From a bacterium (GTDB lineage Bacteria; UBP15; UBA6099; JAJRTR01), in contig JAJRTR010000030.1 in the NCBI GenBank assembly GCA_024278215.1, positions 1 to 13,605 on the forward strand: a DNA stretch of 13,605 bases. Direction: 5' to 3'. Shown here in pieces: positions 1 to 6,855 of this stretch. Positions within the stretch are counted from its first letter, which is position 1, and the number at the start of each line of letters is the position of its first letter. The notes under the pieces were generated by a model. That model did not search any database. It had not been told where the DNA came from and saw only the letters and a program-made list of their open reading frames with translations. Position numbers and translations under genes: made by a program.

Positions 1-2
1 AC

Positions 3-2117
3 GTGGAAGGCAACTACGACATTCTCAACTACGATGGATTCTTATGTATAGACAACGACGGCAACGCCTGCGTCGGAAGTACTGATGGAACAATATACGC
101 TGATGATTTTGTCTGTAATACCGGCAATTGTATAGATACTTCTGACCTGAACCTGTCAACTCTCACACGAGGCACGGGACTTACCGGCAGCAATTATAAT
201 GGATCTGCCGCCACAACCTGGGCCGTCAATTACGGAAGTACAGCCGGGACAGCAGTTGAAGGCAACAAAACACTGGGTATCACAGCCAATACCGGCATAT
301 CCGTGTCGGGCAGCCCGGTCACTCTGGGTACCGGCGGAAATATTACGGTTGGAGTCGATACCACCTGGTCAGATGGTCGCTATGTGAATGTTACAGGTGA
401 TACAATGACAGGCGCGCTGACGATGAGCGGAGCAGCCGCAGATATTACTTTCGACAATGCAGGCGGAAATATTACAACCGCCGGAGGTACAATCTCCGAC
501 AGCGCCGGCGATGTCACAGTAAATGATGCACTTGGAGTAACAGGGGCCATCACAGGATCGAGCACAGTACAGGGAACACGGTTAATCTCAACCGTAGCAA
601 TCGGCACTGCGCCATTGACCGTCACATCCACCACGAAGGTAACCAACCTGAACGCCGACCTGCTCGACGGCCTCACATCTTCACAATTCCTGCGAAGCGA
701 CACATCCGATGACTGGAACGGACTTATACAGGGACGGCAGGACGATAACCTGGCGGTCTCCGACGGCTATGTCTGTGTGGACAACAACGGCGCCACGGCT
801 GCCTCCTGCGCCGGAACTACGGACGGCACTGTTTACGCCGACGATTTTGTCTGCAACAGCGGGAATTGTATCAGTAGCGACGCGATACCCGACATTTACG
901 TTTTCAACACCAGCGACACAATGAGCGGCAGCCTGACTGTTCAGGATAATATATATGTGAACAATCCCGACTATGGGCAGGGGCTTGTGGGGAACTACGA
1001 CTCGACGAAAATCCGGCTTGTCTACTCGATGGGCGCGGCCTACATGCTCTCCGCCGACGGAACGGCGCCCGGCAATCTCTACGGTATCGCTTATACCCAC
1101 ACCAACTATACCGGCGGCGGAGCGAAGGCGGGGCTGGGACACCAGATGCTGATCATGGCCAACGGAGTCACCACAACAGCTATAGGAACCGGTATCTGGA
1201 CAAATGGAAATATCACAACATCTACGGATGACAACCTCTACATAACCGACGGCTCGATCTGCGCAGACGATGCGGGCGGCACATGCGTGGGAAGCACGGA
1301 CGGCACAGTTTACGCCGACGACTTTATATGCAACGGCGGCAACTGCCTTGGTGCCGCGGATATAGCCGACGGACTTGGAGCCAGCGAAATCGCCGATATC
1401 TATGTTTTCAATACCAGCGACACCATGTCCGGCACACTCGCCGTGGCCGGCACACTGTCCGCGAACAATGGTATCAGTGTCGATGGAAACACAGTCATCG
1501 ACAACGGCGCGGGCTGGCATCGCTCTTATGGGGCCACCGGCTGGTACAACGGCACATACGGCGGCGGCTGGTACATGACGGACACTACTTATGTCAAGGT
1601 ATACGGTGGCAAGAAAATCTGGGCGCCGAGCTATTACGACTCGGACAACACGGCCCGCTATGTGGACCCGAGCGGCAACACGTATCTGAACCGGCTCGTG
1701 AGCGTTGACGATACGACAAAGGTAACCAACCTCAACGCCGACATGACGGACGGCTACCACGTCAGCACTACAGCAAACGCCGCCAATACGATCCCGGTTC
1801 GCAACGCGAGCGGTTATTTGTACCTAGGCTGGATCAACACAACAAGCGGCAGCGCCGGCACGACCACGCCGACCAGGATTTACGGATCGTATGACAGCTT
1901 TATAAGATATTACACACCCGCCAACTTTAAAACAGCTATGGGCACCACCATGTCTTGTCATATAAGAAGCTTCACAGTCGGGTCGACTTCCAACTGCAAC
2001 GCCGGCACGGCGGTTGTCGGCACGATGGACACAGGTTACAACGTGGCGAATCCCGGGAACTTCACCGGCGGCCCTACAAGCGGCTACATGATCTGTTGTC
2101 CGACATTGCCATGGTAA
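3..2117 (+). CDS. Tail-fibre-like repetitive surface protein, 3' part (5' end outside window)
   Basis: This is 704 residues of a low-complexity, Gly/Thr/Asn/Asp-rich protein typical of beta-structured phage tail fibres and bacterial adhesin stalks. The first in-frame GTG lies at base 3 and no stop precedes it, so the real start is probably to the left. Visible modules are three four-cysteine cassettes (core C..D..G..C.GSTDGT.YADDF.C..GNC), each of the last two followed by DIYVFNTSDTMSG. There are two copies of TKVTNLNAD, a motif common in tail-fibre repeats, and a GDTMTGALTM segment. The last ~55 residues form a distinct Cys-containing tip with an ICC near the end. No catalytic motif is seen. 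It precedes the hxsD-like gene by 72 bases in the same direction, so it may be co-transcribed and may be a partner or surface scaffold of the maturation system; that link is inferred only from position. A prophage or ordinary adhesin gene is the alternative. Confidence 0.75.
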   Translation: MEGNYDILNYDGFLCIDNDGNACVGSTDGTIYADDFVCNTGNCIDTSDLNLSTLTRGTGLTGSNYNGSAATTWAVNYGSTAGTAVEGNKTLGITANTGISVSGSPVTLGTGGNITVGVDTTWSDGRYVNVTGDTMTGALTMSGAAADITFDNAGGNITTAGGTISDSAGDVTVNDALGVTGAITGSSTVQGTRLISTVAIGTAPLTVTSTTKVTNLNADLLDGLTSSQFLRSDTSDDWNGLIQGRQDDNLAVSDGYVCVDNNGATAASCAGTTDGTVYADDFVCNSGNCISSDAIPDIYVFNTSDTMSGSLTVQDNIYVNNPDYGQGLVGNYDSTKIRLVYSMGAAYMLSADGTAPGNLYGIAYTHTNYTGGGAKAGLGHQMLIMANGVTTTAIGTGIWTNGNITTSTDDNLYITDGSICADDAGGTCVGSTDGTVYADDFICNGGNCLGAADIADGLGASEIADIYVFNTSDTMSGTLAVAGTLSANNGISVDGNTVIDNGAGWHRSYGATGWYNGTYGGGWYMTDTTYVKVYGGKKIWAPSYYDSDNTARYVDPSGNTYLNRLVSVDDTTKVTNLNADMTDGYHVSTTANAANTIPVRNASGYLYLGWINTTSGSAGTTTPTRIYGSYDSFIRYYTPANFKTAMGTTMSCHIRSFTVGSTSNCNAGTAVVGTMDTGYNVANPGNFTGGPTSGYMICCPTLPW
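30..131 (+). repeat. Four-cysteine cassette, copy 1
   Basis: The encoded segment has cysteines at residues 15, 23, 38 and 43 of the visible protein in the pattern C-x7-C-x14-C-x4-C. The ACVGSTDGTIYADDF core is shared with copies 2 and 3. This copy lacks the DIYVFNTSDTMSG tail. The spacing suggests two small disulfides or a metal site in a secreted stalk. Confidence 0.7.
741..941 (+). repeat. Four-cysteine cassette, copy 2, with DIYVFNTSDTMSG tail
   Basis: The segment begins DDNLAVSDGYVC, continues SCAGTTDGTVYADDF and DDFVCNSGNC, and runs into IPDIYVFNTSDTMSGSLTV. It keeps four cysteines but has a slightly longer first gap than copy 1. Confidence 0.7.
1227..1445 (+). repeat. Four-cysteine cassette, copy 3, with DIYVFNTSDTMSG tail
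   Basis: The segment begins DDNLYITDGSIC, continues TCVGSTDGTVYADDF and DDFICNGGNC, and after a short insertion (IADGLGASE) ends in DIYVFNTSDTMSGTLAV. It is the closest relative of copy 2, which suggests duplication of a ~200-base unit inside the gene. Confidence 0.7.
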
Positions 2118-2189
2118 TCATCTGTTTATCTTCTGTATAGTTTTGCAATTGCTCAGTGTCGGACATTCACAGGAAAGGCGGCAGAGAAG

Positions 2190-2543
2190 GTGAACTCTTT
2201 CGCGGAAAAGTACGACAAAGTAATTCCTCTCGATACGGATATATACCCGTTGGAGAGCATACAGCTTGCAGCCTGCGGTTTTCTGGACGAAGCTTTCTTT
2301 CATCTATTCCCTGAAAGCGGCAGCGGCAGACTCGGCAAGGTCAACGCGGCAATCAAGGCGAGAGCCGGCGGCGACATGAATACAGATGAAATATGCGGAA
2401 GGTTCGTTAACGAACTTAACAGGCAGAGCTTGAGGATAGCGCTCGACAGGATAAACATAAAAGTGAGAACGCAGATAGTAGGCCGCGCGCTCGCCTCGGC
2501 GATTGCCCCCGCGGAGAAGGAATCCCGGGAAGACGCGATATAA
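2190..2543 (+). CDS. hxsD: HxsD-like protein of a His-Xaa-Ser system
   Basis: This 117-residue soluble protein resembles HxsD, the small conserved partner encoded beside the HxsB/HxsC radical SAM maturases, which I presume helps present the HxsA-type substrate. An N-terminal strand/helix motif V-I-P-L-D-x-x-I-Y (residues 11-19) is followed by the helix LESIQLAACGF. A C-terminal helix holds FVNELN (72-77) and LR (81-82), close to the family signature LLNDYxLRE as I remember it, then a basic amphipathic tail around residues 86-106. The start is GTG, with AGGAAAGG at 2171-2178 about 11 bases upstream. No ATG fits before the conserved LD..IY motif. It is followed after 46 bases by a second, shorter HxsD-like gene and then directly by the hxsB-type gene, which supports the assignment. 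The identification rests on motif memory plus context; sequence similarity is only moderate. Confidence 0.7.
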   Translation: MNSFAEKYDKVIPLDTDIYPLESIQLAACGFLDEAFFHLFPESGSGRLGKVNAAIKARAGGDMNTDEICGRFVNELNRQSLRIALDRINIKVRTQIVGRALASAIAPAEKESREDAI

Positions 2544-2589
2544 AGTCCGCGGATGGACGGGGACGCCGGAAAAATCCACAGGAGTTGTT

Positions 2590-2802
2590 ATGACGACAGC
2601 AAGAACAGTAACACTGGACGCAAGAATATATAAACCCAGCGCTGTAAAAGCGACGATCAAAGATTATTCGGATGTATCGGACATAAAGATGGAAAAAGAC
2701 GGTCGCACAATCATAGTAACCTTCGAGAGCTGGCCCGAGGAGTACGAAGACACTATCGAATTCGAGTTCTGCAACTACACCCTATGGAAGATGAGGAACT
2801 AG
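2590..2802 (+). CDS. Shortened HxsD-like protein (70 aa)
   Basis: The start is the ATG at 2590, with a good AGGAG at 2580-2584 five bases upstream. The in-frame GTG 29 codons earlier would overlap the upstream gene and has no such site. The protein opens TVTLDARIYKPSAVK, matching the V-x-L-D-x-x-I-Y motif of the preceding HxsD-like protein. It has a central Lys/Asp-rich beta region and ends FEFCNYTLWKMRN, which lines up with FVNELN...LR of HxsD (shared F-x-N-x-x-L). It therefore looks like an HxsD fold missing the last ~30-residue helix. Its stop codon touches the ATG of the hxsB-type gene, implying translational coupling. It may be a dedicated peptide-recognition subunit for that radical SAM enzyme, in the manner of PqqD/RRE proteins. 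The function is inferred; the relationship to HxsD is by eye. Confidence 0.6.
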   Translation: MTTARTVTLDARIYKPSAVKATIKDYSDVSDIKMEKDGRTIIVTFESWPEEYEDTIEFEFCNYTLWKMRN

Positions 2803-4257
2803 ATGTACACCGAAGTTATCGACAGAGCGCCCGCGATAAGGAAAGACCTGGGTTTTTTCCGTTTCAGGCGATACAGCGCGAATGAATATATACTGACAAA
2901 CGACCTTGGCGATTATATCTCCATGCGTAAGGAAGATTTTCAAAACCTGGTGCATGGCGGAGAGATGCCGGACGGAGCGATAGTAGAGAAACTGACTTCG
3001 ATGGGTATACTGCGCCGTGAAGAGTTCGCCGTCCCGGAGAATATCCACAGGTACAGAAACAAGAACAGGTTTCTTTTTCAGGGCACGCTTCTGCATATAA
3101 TAGTCGGCACACTCCGGTGCAACCTGAAATGTTCATACTGCCAGGCGAGCGCGCAAAAAGGTGCGGAAAAGCAATTTGACATGGATGAAGAAACCGCGAA
3201 GAGAGTAGTGGACGCCATCTTCCAGAGCCCCGGACCGAAAGTGGACATCGAGTTCCAGGGCGGGGAGCCGCTGGTCAACTGGCCGATTGTCGAATACATA
3301 ATCAACTACGCGAACAGGAAATCGCTCGTCGAGGATAAGGACGTTTTCTTTTCGCTGGTCTCGAATCTCGTTTCCATCTCGGACGACCAGCTCCAGTTTC
3401 TCGTGGACAACGAAGTGGGAATATCAACATCTATAGACGGCCCCGAGAAGTTGCACGACCTGCACAGGGGAAGCGGCAGTTTCAAAAAAACGACGGCCAA
3501 TCTGAAAAAATGTGTGGAAACATATAAGGAAAAGTATGTGTTGAGGCTTCCCGGCGCGTTGTTGACGGCAACTACGGATTCACTTGCTTACCCGGTGGAA
3601 ATCGTAGACCAGTACGTGGAACTCGGTCTGGAATCCGTGCACCTGCGGAAAGTCAGCCCCTTCGGAATGGCCTCGAAGAGCATGGCGAAATTCGCTTATA
3701 CGGACAGCGAGTTCCTCGAGTTCTATGAGAAAGCTTTTGACAGAATAATAGAGCTGAACAAAGAAGGAACGCGCTTCACTGAAAGGGCTGCTTATCTGTT
3801 CCTTTTAAAGATGATGACGGACTATCCCGTGAACCACATGGACTGCCGCAACCCGTGCGGCGCGGGGATAGGACAGGTCGCCTACAACTATAACGGCAAT
3901 GTTTATACCTGCGACGAAGGCCGCATGATGAGTATGATGGGGCGTGAGGATTTCAAACTGGGCAACGTCATGGAGAATACATTTGAAGAGATGATGGACA
4001 ACGATGTCGTCAGAGCCATGTGCGCCTCTTCATGCCTGGAGAGTCTGCCCGCCTGTAATCTTTGTGCATACAAACCCTATTGCGGAGTATGTCCCCTGTA
4101 CAATTTCGCCGTGGAAGGCTCCCTTTTCGGCATGGAACACTTCAACGAAAGATGCAGGATCAACAAAGGTATTCTGGACATTATTATGAAGAAAGCCAGG
4201 GACCCTGAAGTATTAGATATTTATACGAGTTGGATAAACGACATTCTGATAACCTGA
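2803..4257 (+). CDS. hxsB: Radical SAM maturase, HxsB-type with SPASM-like C-terminus
   Basis: This is a 484-residue radical SAM enzyme of the HxsB group, expected to modify His/Ser residues of a repetitive substrate; the chemistry is not established. The N-terminal ~95 residues form a DUF-like region (RYSANEYILTNDLGDYI) typical of peptide maturases. The SAM cluster motif is LRCNLKCSYCQAS with C106, C110 and C113, followed by FQGGEPLVNW (GGEP 153-156). A cysteine-rich C-terminus (C348, C352, C370, C407, C411, C418, C421, C427, C430, C451) would bind auxiliary Fe-S clusters. The stretch CNLCAYKPYCGVCPLYNF is strongly reminiscent of HxsB. Its ATG directly follows the stop of the short HxsD-like gene, with GAGGA at 2793-2797. 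The His-Gly-Ser precursor lies 66 bases downstream, which is the main support for the substrate. Confidence 0.85.
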   Translation: MYTEVIDRAPAIRKDLGFFRFRRYSANEYILTNDLGDYISMRKEDFQNLVHGGEMPDGAIVEKLTSMGILRREEFAVPENIHRYRNKNRFLFQGTLLHIIVGTLRCNLKCSYCQASAQKGAEKQFDMDEETAKRVVDAIFQSPGPKVDIEFQGGEPLVNWPIVEYIINYANRKSLVEDKDVFFSLVSNLVSISDDQLQFLVDNEVGISTSIDGPEKLHDLHRGSGSFKKTTANLKKCVETYKEKYVLRLPGALLTATTDSLAYPVEIVDQYVELGLESVHLRKVSPFGMASKSMAKFAYTDSEFLEFYEKAFDRIIELNKEGTRFTERAAYLFLLKMMTDYPVNHMDCRNPCGAGIGQVAYNYNGNVYTCDEGRMMSMMGREDFKLGNVMENTFEEMMDNDVVRAMCASSCLESLPACNLCAYKPYCGVCPLYNFAVEGSLFGMEHFNERCRINKGILDIIMKKARDPEVLDIYTSWINDILIT

Positions 4258-4308
4258 CACAGGTTGATTATTAAGGAAAAGCATGTTTTAATTATTATAG
4301 GATGGAAC

Positions 4309-4316
4309 AGGGGTGA
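4309..4316 (+). promoter_or_regulatory. Ribosome binding site of the His-Gly-Ser precursor
   Basis: AGGGGTGA lies seven bases before the ATG at 4324 and closely matches the anti-Shine-Dalgarno sequence. It decides the start against the in-frame TTG at 4264, which has no comparable site. It is the strongest ribosome binding site in the array, fitting a substrate made in excess over its enzymes. Confidence 0.6.
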
Positions 4317-4323
4317 CCCAATA

Positions 4324-4629
4324 ATGAGAAAAAAAGAAGAAAAGAACAAACTGCCGAAGCCGGATAAGAGCATCAAGACATTCCTTTCATCCGAGGACGG
4401 GAAAGTTACGAAAAAGGGCCTGGTCGCCGGGGCGATCGTAATGGCGATAGTCGGCATGGCTACTGAAGCCTACGGGCATACCAGCCACAGCAACAGCCGG
4501 TTTCAGAACCTGCCTTCCCTGGACTATGGCCGCCACATATCACACAGTTCACATGGCTCGCACGGCTCGCACGGTTCTCATGGCTCGCACGGTTCACACG
4601 GCTCGCACGGTTCGCACGGTTCATGGTAG
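4324..4629 (+). CDS. hxsA: His-Gly-Ser repeat precursor peptide (short HxsA-like)
   Basis: The 101-residue product has three parts. A charged leader (1-31, MRKKEEKNK...SSEDGKVTKK) precedes a single hydrophobic segment (GLVAGAIVMAIVGMATEA, 32-49). A tail from residue 50 carries His-x-Ser triplets: HTS, then a linker ending in HIS and HSS, then eight HGS units (77-100), and a terminal Trp. HxsA proteins are defined by such His-Xaa-Ser repeats and are the presumed substrates of HxsB/HxsC. This one is short and almost purely HGS. The hydrophobic segment could act as a signal peptide cut after AYG or TEA, or as a class III (pilin-type) segment cut at KKG|L by the A24 peptidase encoded downstream. 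An intrinsic terminator follows. A metal-binding His-rich protein unrelated to Hxs is possible but unlikely beside an HxsB-type gene. Confidence 0.8.
   Translation: MRKKEEKNKLPKPDKSIKTFLSSEDGKVTKKGLVAGAIVMAIVGMATEAYGHTSHSNSRFQNLPSLDYGRHISHSSHGSHGSHGSHGSHGSHGSHGSHGSW
4552..4623 (+). repeat. Eight tandem His-Gly-Ser codon units
   Basis: Eight 9-base units encode HGS. Codons vary between units (CAT/CAC, GGC/GGT, TCG/TCA/TCT), so the array is not a fresh slippage product. The protein repeat has been kept while third positions drifted, which points to selection on the peptide. Confidence 0.9.
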
Positions 4630-4678
4630 GACCGTGAAGGTTCAAAAAGGCTTTACGGCATTTGTTTAAGAACATAAA

Positions 4679-4740
4679 ACGGCGCTTGTCCTGTAACTAC
4701 CGGACGCAACCGGATTTACAGGACAGGTTCCGTTTTTTTT
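4679..4740 (+). terminator. Rho-independent terminator after the precursor gene
   Basis: A long hairpin pairs ACGG (4679-4682) with CCGT (4730-4733) and TGTCCTGTAA (4687-4696) with TTACAGGACA (4716-4725). A small CCGG/CCGG inner stem is possible, and the structure ends in a run of eight T. It lies about 50 bases after the precursor stop. It should end, or strongly attenuate, transcripts before the three downstream radical SAM genes. Confidence 0.88.
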
Positions 4741-4751
4741 CATACAATAAC

Positions 4752-4780
4752 TTAACTTGTGCGTTTTTATAAAAGATAGT
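4752..4780 (+). promoter_or_regulatory. Possible sigma70-type promoter for the downstream radical SAM genes
   Basis: TTAACT (4752-4757), 17 bases, then GATAGT (4775-4780) match four of six bases at each box. They lie in an AT-rich stretch just after the terminator and about 120 bases before the next gene. The position is sensible because the terminator would otherwise cut off the downstream genes. The match is weak. Confidence 0.25.
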
Positions 4781-4785
4781 AGTAG

Positions 4786-4843
4786 AATTTATGGGGACAC
4801 GATCCGGAACTAAAGGTCAAACTTCAGTCATGTCCCCAAAATT
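4786..4843 (+). repeat. GGGGACA inverted repeat
   Basis: AATTTATGGGGACA (4786-4799) is mirrored by TGTCCCCAAAATT (4831-4843) around a ~31-base centre. Boxes of this kind occur as short dispersed palindromes in many environmental genomes, often linked to IS200/REP-associated transposases. It may instead be an operator or 5' leader structure of the gene at 4901. Confidence 0.5.
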
Positions 4844-4900
4844 CTTGCAATATATCTGAATTCGTACAAGCAGTAATAATACAAGAGACTCATAAGTCTG

Positions 4901-5872
4901 GTGACGCTTTTGGACCGCATTGACGTAAAAGTCGGTTATTTATGCAACAACTCGTGCCTGTTCTGTGTCCAGGCCCACAACAAGGGCAAGGGCAGGGACA
5001 AGAGCACGGAAAAAATAATAAGTATACTTGAGGAATCGCGGAAGAAGTACGAAGCGGTGGTTCTCACGGGCGGAGAAGTCTCCATCCGAGACGACGTCTT
5101 CGATATAGTCGCCGCCGCAAGGGACCTCGGTTACAAAAAAATCCATATCCAGTCGAACGGCAGAAGATTCTATTACAGGGATTTCTGCGTGAAAATGATA
5201 GAATCCGGAGCGACCGAATTCGGACTTGCTCTGCACGGCCATATCCCCGAACTGCACGACTATCTCACCCGCGCGCCGGGAAGCTTTCTCGCCACGCTGC
5301 GCGGCATCCGCAACCTGGTCGAACTCGGCCAGTCCGTCATGACCAACACGGTCATCACGAAATCCAATTACCGCCACCTTCCCGCTATTGCGCAGGTTCT
5401 TGTAAGCGCCGGCGTTTTCCAGTATCAGTTCGCTTTCGTACATGTAGCGGGCAACGCGAAAACCTACGCCCCGGCGGTTGTACCCAGAAAAACGCTTGTG
5501 GCTCCTTACGCGAAGCGTGGACTCGATGTCGGGCGGGCCAGAGGCGTGGCTGTGATGACGGAGGCGATACCCTACTGCTTTATGCGGGGCTACGAGCAGC
5601 ACATCGCCGAAAAGATAATTCCTGAAACAAAAATATTCGACGCGGAATTCGTGATAGAAAGCTACACTGAAGTACGCAGAAACCAGGGGAAGGCCAAGGG
5701 CCCGCCGTGCGAGGAATGCGACATGCGCAAGATTTGCGAGGGGCCGTGGCGTGAATACCCGGAGATGTTCGGCTGGGATGAATTCAAACCGGTAAAATGG
5801 CACTCCGTCACCGGCGGCGCCGACATCGCGTTCAGGGAGAAAAAAACCGCCCCGCCCCGGAAGGGCGCATAG
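4901..5872 (+). CDS. Radical SAM protein, HxsC-like (1 of 3)
   Basis: This 323-residue radical SAM enzyme has the cluster motif YLCNNSCLFCVQ (C15, C19, C22), LTGGEVS (GGE 57-59) in place of the usual GGEP, and IHIQSNGRRF. Its C-terminal cysteines are IPYC (C226) and CEECDMRKIC (C270, C273, C279), ahead of a WREYPEMFGWDEF ending. A single PLC-type cysteine plus a C-x2-C-x5-C set followed by an aromatic/Gly stretch is the layout I associate with HxsC maturases, though the CSQPP signature of classical HxsC is absent. The start is GTG with no clear ribosome binding site; a TTG three codons later is an alternative. The conserved SAM motif begins by residue 8, so little more can be trimmed. The gene is separated from the precursor by a terminator and followed 7 bases later by a paralogue. 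It presumably modifies the same peptide or a relay intermediate; the exact reaction is unknown. Confidence 0.75.
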   Translation: MTLLDRIDVKVGYLCNNSCLFCVQAHNKGKGRDKSTEKIISILEESRKKYEAVVLTGGEVSIRDDVFDIVAAARDLGYKKIHIQSNGRRFYYRDFCVKMIESGATEFGLALHGHIPELHDYLTRAPGSFLATLRGIRNLVELGQSVMTNTVITKSNYRHLPAIAQVLVSAGVFQYQFAFVHVAGNAKTYAPAVVPRKTLVAPYAKRGLDVGRARGVAVMTEAIPYCFMRGYEQHIAEKIIPETKIFDAEFVIESYTEVRRNQGKAKGPPCEECDMRKICEGPWREYPEMFGWDEFKPVKWHSVTGGADIAFREKKTAPPRKGA

Positions 5873-5879
5873 ATAACCG

Positions 5880-6848
5880 ATGGCCGAACAGGGATACATA
5901 CAACTCACACGCGACTGCAACCAGAACTGCCGCTTCTGCTCGAACCCCGCCAACAGTAAGCGCATCGACATCGACCGCGCCGTCGGGCTGATCAACAGTT
6001 TCATCGAGCGCGGCTACAGTGGGATCATCTTCACAGGCGGCGAGCCCACACTCTGCCCGTTCCTGCCGGAACTCATAGCCCACGCGTCGCGAAAAGGTAT
6101 CCCGAACCGCATTATAACCAACGGCCAGAAAATCTGTGACCGCTCATATTTCGAAACCCTCTACGAAGCCGGCCTGCGGAATGTGAACATTTCCATATAT
6201 TCCGTCAGGGACGATGTCCAGGCGTTTCTTTCCGGCAACCCGGATTCGCTGAAAAACATCGCCGGTGCCCTGAAAACGCTGGATGTCTTTAAGGGTGATG
6301 TACAGACCGTGGTCAACACGGTGATCAACAAATATAACAGCGATCACCTGTCGGAAAACGTGCGCTGGGTGCTCGATAACGCGCCCTTCGTGCCCCATTT
6401 CGTGTGGAACAACCTTGACCCGGGAAACAGTAAGTGCAAAGAAAATCCCGACACAGTCCCGAAGCTGAACGACTTCCAGCTCGAATTGTACAAAGCCGTG
6501 GATCACGTTCTCAAATCCGGGCGCACATGCCGGATCGAGCGGGTGCCCCTCTGTTACATGACGGACTTCGAGCATCTCTCCACGGAGACAAGGAAGATTG
6601 TAAAAAAGGAAAAAACCACGACCTACTTCCTGGACGAAAAGGAACTCTTTTCGCAGGACTCGTATCAGTACGACAAAGCGGATTGCTGCTCCGCCTGCTT
6701 CCTCGAGCGGATATGCGCGGGGCTGTTCGAGATGGATGTATATTATTCTTCCGACGAACTGTACGCCTGTTTTATCGACAGCGAAAAGATAACAGAGAAA
6801 ATCCTCCACGGAACAACCGTGAAGGCCCCCGGCGGGATTATGACATAG
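5880..6848 (+). CDS. Radical SAM protein, HxsC-like (2 of 3)
   Basis: This 322-residue paralogue has RDCNQNCRFCSNP (C13, C17, C20), FTGGEPTLCP (GGEP 53-56) and IITNGQ. It also has VPLC (C225) and a C-terminal CCSACFLERICAG set (C269, C270, C273, C279). These fall at nearly the same positions as in the first copy, so the architecture is shared although the middle region differs widely. CSNP after the SAM motif is the nearest of the three to the CSQPP of classical HxsC. The ATG lies 7 bases after the upstream stop and has only a weak ribosome site, which suggests translational coupling. Unlike copies 1 and 3 it lacks the FG[WF]DEF tail and ends in a different Tyr-rich sequence (DVYYSSDELYACF), hinting at another substrate or role. 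Confidence 0.75.
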   Translation: MAEQGYIQLTRDCNQNCRFCSNPANSKRIDIDRAVGLINSFIERGYSGIIFTGGEPTLCPFLPELIAHASRKGIPNRIITNGQKICDRSYFETLYEAGLRNVNISIYSVRDDVQAFLSGNPDSLKNIAGALKTLDVFKGDVQTVVNTVINKYNSDHLSENVRWVLDNAPFVPHFVWNNLDPGNSKCKENPDTVPKLNDFQLELYKAVDHVLKSGRTCRIERVPLCYMTDFEHLSTETRKIVKKEKTTTYFLDEKELFSQDSYQYDKADCCSACFLERICAGLFEMDVYYSSDELYACFIDSEKITEKILHGTTVKAPGGIMT

Positions 6849-6855
6849 AAACTGC

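Noticed and set aside
681-1760. Long minus-strand open frame opposite the tail-fibre-like gene
   Set aside because: It is a shadow of the repetitive Thr/Gly/Asp-rich coding sequence; its protein is Val/Ala/Arg-rich with no motif and no ribosome site.
2097-2165. Inverted repeat TGTCCGACA / TGTCGGACA around the end of the first gene
   Set aside because: Nine bases with a ~51-base loop and no T-run is too weak to call a terminator; it could be chance or a minor operator.
4264-4323. N-terminal extension of the precursor from a TTG start
   Set aside because: There is no ribosome site at 4264, whereas AGGGGTGA precedes the ATG at 4324 and the extension reads as untranslated leader.
4552-4623. The repeat array as a CRISPR or slippage microsatellite
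   Set aside because: Units are 9 bases with no spacers, lie in frame, encode HGS and differ at synonymous sites, so they are a coding peptide repeat.
4940-6004. Minus-strand 354-codon open frame
   Set aside because: It lies opposite two well-supported radical SAM genes and spans their junction; the plus-strand frames carry the conserved cysteine motifs.
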